A stretch of DNA of 19,655 nt from assembly GCA_944358275.1 (NCBI GenBank), contig CALVQZ010000056.1, positions 1 to 19,655 on the forward strand, given 5' to 3'. A program made the translations under genes and the position numbers. Of this stretch, positions 13,314-19,655 are shown piece by piece (positions within the stretch are counted from its first letter, which is position 1; the number at the start of each line of letters is the position of its first letter). The stretch is from an uncultured Bacilli bacterium (lineage in GTDB: Bacteria > Bacillota_I > Bacilli_A > RF39 > UBA660). Under the pieces are notes generated by a model that saw nothing but the letters and a program-made list of their open reading frames with translations, did not search any database and was not told where the DNA came from.

Positions 13314-15296
13314 ATGAATATCAAAAACAGAATAGATGAATTGGTAGAAATTATAAAAGAAGCAGATTATAACTATCATACATTAGATAATCCTACTATA
13401 AGTGACCAAGAATATGATAAATATTTAAGAGAACTATTTGATTTAGAGAAAGAATATCCAGAATATATTAGAGAAGATTCACCAACTAAAAGAGTAGGTG
13501 GAAAAGTATTAGATGAGTTTAAAAAAATAGCACATAAAATACCAATGATGTCACTAAGCAATGTATTTAATGAAGATGAAGTTAGAAATTTTGATGAAAA
13601 AATAAAAAAAGAAGGATTTAATCCAAAATATGAGTGTGAACTTAAAATAGATGGTTTATCAGTATCTTTAATTTATGAAAAAGGGCATCTTATAAGTGCA
13701 TCTACAAGAGGAGACGGAGTTATAGGAGAAGACATAACAGAAAATGTAAAGACTATAAAAACTATACCTCTAAAACTAAAAGAAGAAATAGATATAGAAG
13801 TAAGAGGAGAAATTTATATGAGTAAAAGTGTATTTGAAAGTATAAATAGAAATAGAATTGAAAATGGTGATGTTCCATTTCAAAACCCAAGAAATGCAGC
13901 AGCTGGTTCAGTAAGACAACTAGATTCAAAAATAGCAGCAAAAAGAAAATTAGATTCATTTATATATCATTTGCCAAATCCAGAAGATTATAACATTAAA
14001 ACACACGATGAGGCATTAAACTTTATGACAAAATTAGGCTTTAAAACAAACCCAAATAATAGATTAGTAGATAACATAGATGAAGTTATGGAATTTATAA
14101 ATTATCAAACAGAAAATAGAAGCAAATTACCATATGAAATAGATGGTGTTGTAATAAAAGTCAACAATATAAATGAACAAAAAGAACTAGGATTTACAGC
14201 AAAATATCCTAAATGGGCTACTGCATATAAATTTCCAGCACAAGAAGTACTTACTAAACTTACTGACATAATATTTACAGTAGGAAGGACAGGACAAGTA
14301 ACACCAAATGCAGTATTAGAACCTGTTTTAGTACAAGGTTCTACTATAAGAAGAGCAACATTACACAATGAAAATTATGTAAAAGAACACGATATAAAAA
14401 TAGGCGATATAGTGTCTATAATTAAAGCAGGAGATGTAATACCTGCTGTACTAGGTCCAAAAAAAGAAAGAAGAAATGGTACAGAAAAAGAATTCGAAAT
14501 GATAACAAAATGCCCGATATGTAACTCATTTTTAGTAAAAAAAGAAAATGAAGCAGACTACTTTTGTAAAAATGAGCATTGTCCTGCAAGAAAAATAGAA
14601 ACACTCGTGCATTTTGTATCAAGAGATGCAATGAATATAGATGGACTAGGTGAAAAAATAATAGAAGATTTATACAATTTAAGATATATTTCTAATATAA
14701 GTGATATCTATGAACTAGATAAATATAAAAAAGCAATAATGGAATTAGAAGGATATGGGGAAAAAAGTGTCAATAATATGTTAGAAGCAATAGAAAACTC
14801 AAAAAATAACTCACTAGAAAAATTACTATTTGCATTAGGTATTAGACAAGTTGGTGAAAAAACAGCAAAAGTATTAGCAAAATACTATGTAACTTTAGAT
14901 AATCTTATGAATAGAACAAAAGAAGAACTAAGTAATATTCGTGATATAGGTCCTATAATTGCAGAGAATATTATCAAATATTTTAGTGAAGAAAAAAATA
15001 TAAATCAAATAAACAAACTAAAAGAATTAGGTATAAATATGACATACTTAAATAGCAAAGAAATAACTAACAACCCAAATATAAGTGGAAAAACTTTTGT
15101 AATAACAGGAACTCTATCTAAAGGAAGAGATGAAATAAAAGAAATAATAGAGGCAAATGGTGGTAATGTAACATCATCTGTATCTAAAAAAACAGATGTT
15201 GTAATAGTAGGAAGTGACCCAGGAAGTAAATACAACAAAGCAATAGAACTTGGTATTACAATTTGGGACGAAGAAAAATTAAATAAAAATATATAA
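13314..15296 (+). CDS. ligA: NAD+-dependent DNA ligase LigA
   Basis: This 660-residue enzyme seals nicks in duplex DNA using NAD+, in replication and repair. The order is complete: NMN-binding domain Ia (about 1-65, YNYHTLDNPTISDQEYD), adenylation domain with K111 in the LKIDGL motif, TRGDGVIGED, the nucleotide-binding VRGEIYM and NPRNAAAGSVRQLD, EIDGVVIKV, and KYPKWATAYKFPA; OB fold (about 315-395, TVGRTGQVTP); a four-Cys zinc finger (C400, C403, C418, C423); helix-hairpin-helix repeats (about 435-575, with MNIDGLGEKII and LGIRQVGEKTA); and a C-terminal BRCT domain (about 583-660, GKTFVITGTLSKGRDEI). Length is normal for LigA. The ATG at 13314 is chosen over the in-frame ATG at 13290 because the latter lies before the likely transcription start and GGTGAT (13305-13310) precedes the former. 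Confidence 0.96.
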   Translation: MNIKNRIDELVEIIKEADYNYHTLDNPTISDQEYDKYLRELFDLEKEYPEYIREDSPTKRVGGKVLDEFKKIAHKIPMMSLSNVFNEDEVRNFDEKIKKEGFNPKYECELKIDGLSVSLIYEKGHLISASTRGDGVIGEDITENVKTIKTIPLKLKEEIDIEVRGEIYMSKSVFESINRNRIENGDVPFQNPRNAAAGSVRQLDSKIAAKRKLDSFIYHLPNPEDYNIKTHDEALNFMTKLGFKTNPNNRLVDNIDEVMEFINYQTENRSKLPYEIDGVVIKVNNINEQKELGFTAKYPKWATAYKFPAQEVLTKLTDIIFTVGRTGQVTPNAVLEPVLVQGSTIRRATLHNENYVKEHDIKIGDIVSIIKAGDVIPAVLGPKKERRNGTEKEFEMITKCPICNSFLVKKENEADYFCKNEHCPARKIETLVHFVSRDAMNIDGLGEKIIEDLYNLRYISNISDIYELDKYKKAIMELEGYGEKSVNNMLEAIENSKNNSLEKLLFALGIRQVGEKTAKVLAKYYVTLDNLMNRTKEELSNIRDIGPIIAENIIKYFSEEKNINQINKLKELGINMTYLNSKEITNNPNISGKTFVITGTLSKGRDEIKEIIEANGGNVTSSVSKKTDVVIVGSDPGSKYNKAIELGITIWDEEKLNKNI

Positions 15297-15320
15297 ATAG
15301 TAGATAAACATTCTTCTTTT

Positions 15321-15329
15321 TGATATAAT
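15321..15329 (+). promoter_or_regulatory. Extended -10 promoter before tagO-like gene
   Basis: TGATATAAT has the extended -10 form (TG, one base, TATAAT). The -35 region is poor, as is common for extended -10 promoters. I see no clear terminator for ligA in this gap. Confidence 0.5.
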
Positions 15330-15358
15330 AAATAATAGAAATTGGATTAGGTGGTACT

Positions 15359-16414
15359 ATGTCAATAGAATTGATATCAAAGATAGTTTTAATAATAGTT
15401 ATTCCGTTTGTGTTTGTAGCAATAATAATGCCATTTATATGTGAATTAGCATTACAAATAGGTGCAGTAGATATGCCAAGAGAAAGACATATACATACAA
15501 AACCAACACCTAGATTAGGTGGTCTTGGAATATTTTTAGGCTTTTTACTAGGTTACATGTTATTTGGGACACATAGTTCACAGATGAACTCTATACTAAT
15601 TGGAAGTTTTATAATTATTTTAACAGGAATAGTAGATGATATAGTAGAATTAAAGCCATCAGTTAAATTTGGAGGACAATTAGTAGCAGCAACAATAATA
15701 GCAGTATATGGAAATATATTATTAAAAGAAATAAGTGCATTTGGTATTTACTTAGACTTTGGTATAATGGCTTATCCTTTTACAATATTCTTTATCTTAG
15801 GATGTATAAACTGTATAAATTTAATAGATGGACTAGATGGATTATCAGGAGGAATAAGTTCAATATACTTTCTTACAATAGGAATTATAGCAACTATGCA
15901 AAATAAATTTGGACTCGAATTTGTTCTTTCGTTTGTTATGTTAGGTTCAACATTAGGCTTTTTAGTTCATAACTTTAATCCAGCAAAGATATTTGCAGGA
16001 GATTCAGGAAGTATGTTTATGGGATTTATGATATCTGTAATAGCATTACTTGGATTTAAAAATGTAACTTTAACATCATTTATTGTTCCATTATTTGTAC
16101 TTGCTATACCAATATTAGACACAATTTTTGCAATAATAAGAAGAACAATAAAAGGAGAAAGCATTGCAAAAGCAGATAAATTCCATATACATCATCAACT
16201 ATTAAACAAGAAATTCTCAGTTAGACAAACAGTATGTATAATTTATTTAGTTGATTTATTGTTTGCTATAGCTTCTATAATATATGTATTAAAAGATAGA
16301 TATTTAGGATATATAATATATGGTGTATTATTATCTATAGTTGTAGTGTTTGTATTGAATACTAGTGTAATATATGATTTTAAGGGGATAAGTAAAAATA
16401 AAGAGAAAGAATAA
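15359..16414 (+). CDS. tagO: Undecaprenyl-phosphate glycosyl-1-phosphate transferase (TagO/WecA family)
   Basis: This is a 351-residue polytopic membrane enzyme of the PNPT family, with about ten or eleven TM helices. It transfers GlcNAc-1-phosphate or a related sugar phosphate from UDP-sugar to undecaprenyl phosphate, the first step of wall teichoic acid or other glycopolymers. Signatures are TKPTPRLGGLGIF (about 47-59), the Mg-binding DD at 93-94 (GIVDDIVELKP), NLIDGLDGLSGG (154-165), FNPAKIFAGDSGSMFMG (about 206-222) and the cytoplasmic HIHH motif (276-279, ADKFHIHHQLL). The HIHH motif marks the TagO/WecA branch; MraY differs there. GGTGG precedes the ATG. It heads a group of sugar-nucleotide genes (cytidylyltransferase, SDR, UDP-GlcNAc epimerase), supporting a role in wall polymer synthesis. 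The exact sugar cannot be proven from sequence. Confidence 0.9.
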   Translation: MSIELISKIVLIIVIPFVFVAIIMPFICELALQIGAVDMPRERHIHTKPTPRLGGLGIFLGFLLGYMLFGTHSSQMNSILIGSFIIILTGIVDDIVELKPSVKFGGQLVAATIIAVYGNILLKEISAFGIYLDFGIMAYPFTIFFILGCINCINLIDGLDGLSGGISSIYFLTIGIIATMQNKFGLEFVLSFVMLGSTLGFLVHNFNPAKIFAGDSGSMFMGFMISVIALLGFKNVTLTSFIVPLFVLAIPILDTIFAIIRRTIKGESIAKADKFHIHHQLLNKKFSVRQTVCIIYLVDLLFAIASIIYVLKDRYLGYIIYGVLLSIVVVFVLNTSVIYDFKGISKNKEKE

Positions 16415-16453
16415 TATAAAAAATAGAATTTTAAATTAGTATTACATGGTAAG

Positions 16454-16477
16454 ATATTAAACAAAAATGTTTAGTGT
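16454..16477 (+). other. Hairpin between tagO-like and tarI-like genes
   Basis: ATATTAAACA and TGTTTAGTGT form a 10-bp stem with two G-U pairs and an AAAA loop. No T run follows, so it may be a weak stop or a 5' structure. It contains an in-frame ATG (16467) that I reject as the start of the next gene. Confidence 0.35.
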
Positions 16478-16514
16478 ATATAAAAATAAATGTGATTATA
16501 AGGAGAGTTTTAAT

Positions 16515-17225
16515 ATGGCAAATATAGCATTGATTATTGCAGGTGGCAGTGGTAAAAGAATGGGACTTGAAATACCCAAACAATTTGTAAATATATATGA
16601 TAAACCAGTTATTATATATACTTTGGAAAGTTTTGAAAAACATCCACAAATAGATGCAATCGAAGTAGTTTGTATTGATGGTTGGCAAGAAACTTTAAAA
16701 AAATATGCTAAGCAACACAATATAACGAAACTAAAATGGATTGTAGCAGGAGGAGAAACAGGGCAAGAATCTATACGAAATGGTGTGTTTAATCTTATAG
16801 ATGAGTGTAGTCCTAATGACACAATTATCATTCATGATGGTGTAAGGCCATTAGTTGATGAAGACATTCTTTCAGATGTGATAATAAAATGTGAAAAGTA
16901 TGGTAATGGAATTTCATCTATGCCTTATAATGAACAAATTTTCTTAATTGACGACGAAATATCTACAACAAAATATATACCAAGAGAAAAACTAAGAAGA
17001 ATGGTAACACCACAGGCGTATAAGTTAGAAAAATTAAATTGGGCTTATCATAAAGCATTTGCTGAAAATATTGGTATTTCTGGTTCATCATATACGAATA
17101 CTATGATGGTAGAATTAGGAGAAAGATTATATTTTGCGGCAGGTTCAGAAAGAAATATTAAATTAACGACAAAAGAAAATTTAGATATTTTTAAAGCCTA
17201 TCTAAAATTAGAAGATAAAAAATAG
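16515..17225 (+). CDS. IspD/TarI-family cytidylyltransferase
   Basis: This is a 236-residue CTP-dependent nucleotidyltransferase. Features are IIAGGSGKRMG with PKQF (about 7-25) for CTP binding, AGGETGQESIRNGV (about 77-90), HDGVRPLV (about 110-117), VTPQAYKLEKL, and the C-terminal NIKLTTKENLDIF, which carries the last substrate-binding Lys. The AGG at the start and HDGVRP favour the TarI-type (ribitol-5-phosphate cytidylyltransferase) over IspD of the MEP pathway, which usually has AAG and HDAARP. The setting between TagO-like and SDR genes also favours a wall or capsule role making a CDP-alditol. IspD cannot be excluded. AAGGAG (16500-16505) sits before the ATG at 16515; the in-frame ATG at 16467 lies in a hairpin without an SD. 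The SDR gene follows at 18 bp. Confidence 0.85.
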   Translation: MANIALIIAGGSGKRMGLEIPKQFVNIYDKPVIIYTLESFEKHPQIDAIEVVCIDGWQETLKKYAKQHNITKLKWIVAGGETGQESIRNGVFNLIDECSPNDTIIIHDGVRPLVDEDILSDVIIKCEKYGNGISSMPYNEQIFLIDDEISTTKYIPREKLRRMVTPQAYKLEKLNWAYHKAFAENIGISGSSYTNTMMVELGERLYFAAGSERNIKLTTKENLDIFKAYLKLEDKK

Positions 17226-17243
17226 AAATAACTGGAGGATAGT

Positions 17244-18281
17244 ATGAAGTATTCAAATGGATATGTGAGTGATTTATTAAGCGCAATAGAAATAATTCCA
17301 AACTATAGTAAATTAAATAATTGTAAAATTCTTGTTACTGGCTCAACAGGAATGATAGGATCAGCAATAATTGATGTTTTGCTGACTTTGAATGAAAAAT
17401 ATTACTTAAATATAAATATATATGCAGCTTCAAGAAACAAAAATTCTGTTTATGAAAGATTTGAAAACAGAGAAAATTTATTTTATGTAAATTATGATGC
17501 AAATGAACCTATAAATAGTAATATAGTGTTTGACTATATTATACATGCAGCAAGTAATTCTAGTCCAGATTTATATTTAAAAGAGCCAGTTGAAACAATG
17601 ACAGCAAATATAATTGGGCTAAAAAACATATTTGATTATGCTCTTGATAAGGAATGTAGGCGTATTTTGTATATATCTTCTAGTGAAGTGTATGGAAAGA
17701 AGGCCACAATCGAATCGCATACAGAAGACAATTATGGGTTCGTAGATATTTTATCTGTTAGATCTTGTTATCCAGTTGCTAAAAGAGCAGCAGAGACTTT
17801 GTGTATTTCATATTCTAACGAATATGGTATAGAAAGTGTAATTGTAAGGCCTGGGCATATTTATGGACCTACAGCAACAAAAAAAGACACGAGAGTTGCA
17901 TCATTGTTTGCTAGAGAAGCAGCTATTGGTGGGCAAATAATATTAAAAAGTAGTGGAACTCAGTTAAGATCATATTGTTATTCTATAGATTGTGCTACTG
18001 CTATAATTACAGTTTTAATAAATGGTAAAAATGGGGAAGCTTATAATATTTCTAACAAAGATTCAATAGTGACAATTTCTGAAATGGCAAAATCATTCGC
18101 TAAAGCAGGTGGCATAAAAGTAGAATATGATATACCAAATGAAGTTGAAAAACAGTCATTTAATCCGATGGATAATTCAAGTTTAAATTCTAAAAAAATT
18201 GAAAGTTTAGGATGGCAAGCACTTACAGATATGGATGAAGGTGCCAAACATACAGTAGAAAATATAAGAATAAATTTGTAA
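17244..18281 (+). CDS. NAD-dependent epimerase/dehydratase (extended SDR)
   Basis: This is a 345-residue extended short-chain dehydrogenase/reductase acting on a nucleotide sugar. The NAD-binding motif is GSTGMIG (G33, G36, G39), followed by HAASNSSPD (about 101-109), the ISSSEVYG strand (144-151) and the catalytic Y176-x3-K180 (SCYPVAKRAAE). RPGHIYGP and the DSIVTISEMA segment fit the substrate domain. It has an unusual 25-residue N-terminal extension before the Rossmann fold, often seen in SDRs paired with IspD/TarI-like genes in capsule loci. TGGAGG (17231-17236) precedes the ATG, and the gap to the cytidylyltransferase is 18 bp, so both come from one mRNA and probably act on the same CDP- or UDP-linked product. 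The exact reaction (epimerase, dehydratase or reductase) is not settled. Confidence 0.85.
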   Translation: MKYSNGYVSDLLSAIEIIPNYSKLNNCKILVTGSTGMIGSAIIDVLLTLNEKYYLNINIYAASRNKNSVYERFENRENLFYVNYDANEPINSNIVFDYIIHAASNSSPDLYLKEPVETMTANIIGLKNIFDYALDKECRRILYISSSEVYGKKATIESHTEDNYGFVDILSVRSCYPVAKRAAETLCISYSNEYGIESVIVRPGHIYGPTATKKDTRVASLFAREAAIGGQIILKSSGTQLRSYCYSIDCATAIITVLINGKNGEAYNISNKDSIVTISEMAKSFAKAGGIKVEYDIPNEVEKQSFNPMDNSSLNSKKIESLGWQALTDMDEGAKHTVENIRINL

Positions 18282-18301
18282 ATTTAAAAAGTATTTTTAT
18301 G

Positions 18302-18375
18302 ATATTCAAAGTAATTTAAAAATAGTACTATTTAAAACTAAAATCTAATATTTGCTTATTTATTATTTTGAATAT
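18302..18375. repeat. 14-bp inverted repeat with internal palindrome
   Basis: ATATTCAAAGTAAT (18302-18315) and ATTATTTTGAATAT (18362-18375) are complementary at all 14 positions counting one G-U. Between them lies a perfect 14-bp palindrome AAATAGTACTATTT (18320-18333). No T run follows the outer arm and I see no flanking target duplication. It fills most of the 183-bp gene-free gap before wecB. Confidence 0.55.
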
Positions 18376-18416
18376 GAAGCTACTTACAAATTGAATTATA
18401 TAAAGAATAAGTAAAA

Positions 18417-18444
18417 TTGAAAGTTAGATGTGTTTAAATAAAAT
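18417..18444 (+). promoter_or_regulatory. Possible wecB promoter
   Basis: TTGAAA (18417-18422) and TAAAAT (18439-18444) are 16 bp apart. Transcription would start near 18451, just at the AGGAG (18452-18456) that serves the ATG at 18465. Confidence 0.4.
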
Positions 18445-18464
18445 ATATGACAGGAGTAAAACCA

Positions 18465-19580
18465 ATGAATAAGATAAAAGTAATGAGTATATTTGGAACT
18501 AGACCAGAAGCTATTAAAATGGCTCCACTAGTAAAAGAATTAGAAAGTAGAGAAGAAATAGAAAGCATAGTGTGTGTTACTGCACAACATAGAGAGATGC
18601 TTGATCAAGTTTTAGAAACATTTGATATAAAACCAAACTACGATTTAAACATTATGAAAAACGGGCAAACACTAACTGATATTACAACACGAGCATTAGT
18701 AGGACTTGAAGAAATTATAAAGGAACTAAAATCAAATATAGTTTTAGTTCATGGCGATACGACAACTACATTTGCAGGTGCATTAGCTGCTTTCTATAAT
18801 CAAGTTGATATTGGACATGTCGAAGCAGGTCTTAGAACAGATGATAAGTATTCTCCATTTCCCGAAGAGATGAATAGACAAATGGTAGATTGTCTGACGG
18901 ATATGTTTTTCGCACCAACTGAATTAAGCAAAAAAAACTTACTTAAAGAAAATATTGATGAGAGTATGATTTATGTGACAGGAAATACAGCAATTGATGC
19001 TATGAAAACAACAGTTAAAGAAAATTATAATAATGAAATATTTGATTGGGTTGGTAATGATAGAATGATCTTACTTACTGCTCATAGAAGGGAAAATATA
19101 GGAGAACCTATGAAAAATATATTCAAAGGGATTAAAAGAGTATTAGATGAAATAGGAGATGTTAAAGTAGTTTATCCAATACATAAAAACCCTAAGGTAA
19201 GAGAAGTTGCCAATGAAATTTTTAATGATTCAACCAGGGTAAAATTGATTGAACCTTTAGAAGTATTTGATTTTCATAATTTTCAAAACAAATCATACAT
19301 AATATTATCTGATAGTGGCGGAATACAAGAAGAAGCTCCAAGTTTAGGAAAACCTGTACTAGTATTAAGAGATACTACAGAAAGGCCAGAAGGAATTGAA
19401 GCTGGGACTTTAAAACTTGTAGGAACAAATGAAGAAAATATATATAGAGAAACAATAAAGTTACTAACAGATAAAAAAGAATATATTAAAATGAGTAAAG
19501 CATCAAATCCATATGGTGATGGGCGTGCAAGTGAAAGAATAACAAATGCAATAATTAAGAAATATAAAGGATATTCATAA
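18465..19580 (+). CDS. wecB: UDP-N-acetylglucosamine 2-epimerase, non-hydrolysing
   Basis: This 371-residue cytoplasmic enzyme (WecB/MnaA) interconverts UDP-GlcNAc and UDP-ManNAc. It has the two-Rossmann GT-B fold. Recognised segments are FGTRPEAIKMAPLV (about 10-23), TAQHREMLDQVL (39-50), VHGDTTTTFAGALAAF (95-110, D98), GHVEAGLRT (117-125, E120), SPFPEEMNRQM (130-140), TGNTAIDA, LLTAHRRENIG (203-213, H207 and E210), YPIHKNP, the UDP-binding DSGGIQEEAPSLGKPVLVLR (283-302) and ERPEG. Length is the family norm. UDP-ManNAc feeds the teichoic acid linkage unit directly after the TagO step, which fits the upstream genes. The ATG at 18465 follows AGGAG at 8 nt; an in-frame ATG at 18447 has no SD and precedes the likely transcription start. 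Confidence 0.95.
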   Translation: MNKIKVMSIFGTRPEAIKMAPLVKELESREEIESIVCVTAQHREMLDQVLETFDIKPNYDLNIMKNGQTLTDITTRALVGLEEIIKELKSNIVLVHGDTTTTFAGALAAFYNQVDIGHVEAGLRTDDKYSPFPEEMNRQMVDCLTDMFFAPTELSKKNLLKENIDESMIYVTGNTAIDAMKTTVKENYNNEIFDWVGNDRMILLTAHRRENIGEPMKNIFKGIKRVLDEIGDVKVVYPIHKNPKVREVANEIFNDSTRVKLIEPLEVFDFHNFQNKSYIILSDSGGIQEEAPSLGKPVLVLRDTTERPEGIEAGTLKLVGTNEENIYRETIKLLTDKKEYIKMSKASNPYGDGRASERITNAIIKKYKGYS

Positions 19581-19606
19581 ATTATAAATAAAAAGAGTTT
19601 ATACTT

Positions 19607-19646
19607 GAACAAAAGTTAAATTTTGTTTTGATGATTTAACAATTTT
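19607..19646 (+). terminator. Possible overlapping hairpins after wecB
   Basis: GAACAAAA (19607-19614) pairs with TTTTGTTT (19621-19628), and GTTAAAT (19615-19621) pairs with ATTTAAC (19634-19640), followed by AATTTTT. The two stems overlap. Either could end transcription, but the T runs are short. Confidence 0.35.
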
Positions 19647-19655
19647 TAAAATTTT

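Noticed and set aside
1..19655. CRISPR arrays, tRNA or rRNA genes, and insertion sequences
   Set aside because: No spaced direct repeats, no tRNA-like cloverleaf with CCA-adjacent arms and no transposase motifs were seen on either strand by reading; a tool search was not possible.

Overview
The window is one stretch of a very A+T-rich bacterial chromosome. Nearly all genes lie on the + strand, with Shine-Dalgarno starts (GGAGG, GGGTGA or AAGGAG before ATG), sigma-A-like promoters and intrinsic terminators. The product set (CtpA-type S41 protease, single-PDZ HtrA, PcrA, LigA, TagO-like and TarI-like wall-polymer enzymes, MnaA/WecB) points to a low-G+C Bacillota, possibly an uncultured gut lineage. 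That is inference; no rRNA or marker phylogeny is available here. TGG encodes Trp in all conserved genes and TGA ends at least two reading frames, so the standard bacterial code applies.

Layout. (1) Bases 1-1290 are decayed accessory DNA: an unrecognised broken reading frame, then a rhuM-family gene whose last quarter is destroyed by frameshifts and stops, closed by a terminator. (2) Bases 1319-7504 hold an envelope block: a Cys-less membrane-anchored thioredoxin-like protein, an S41 C-terminal processing peptidase, a Lys-rich membrane protein with two tandem thioredoxin-like domains coupled to a small PH-like protein, a five-TM protein with DUF4352-like ectodomains, and HtrA. (3) Bases 7595-15296 hold DNA metabolism genes. 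pcrA and ligA, often neighbours in Bacillota, are separated here by an NDP-sugar nucleotidyltransferase, a two-gene HipA-like kinase/HipS-HIRAN cassette (putative toxin-antitoxin) and a Nudix hydrolase with an unusual structured leader. (4) Bases 15359-19580 hold wall or capsule polymer genes: TagO/WecA-like glycosyl-1-phosphate transferase, IspD/TarI-like cytidylyltransferase, an SDR sugar epimerase/dehydratase and UDP-GlcNAc 2-epimerase.

How they fit together. Region 4 would start a lipid-linked polymer (TagO), supply a CDP-activated alditol or similar unit (TarI-like plus SDR) and supply UDP-ManNAc (MnaA), as in wall teichoic acid or related glycopolymer synthesis. Region 2 looks like extracytoplasmic proteolysis and thiol or protein handling.

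Best candidates for something new: the leader RNA before the Nudix gene, where a hairpin can bridge a distant Shine-Dalgarno to the ATG and which also has a possible pseudoknot and an anti-SD; the kinase/HipS-HIRAN pair; the tandem thioredoxin membrane protein with its Lys-rich tail; and a 74-bp inverted repeat before wecB. Intergenic regions are very compact: stop codons sit inside terminator stems, and some -35 boxes sit inside the preceding terminator.
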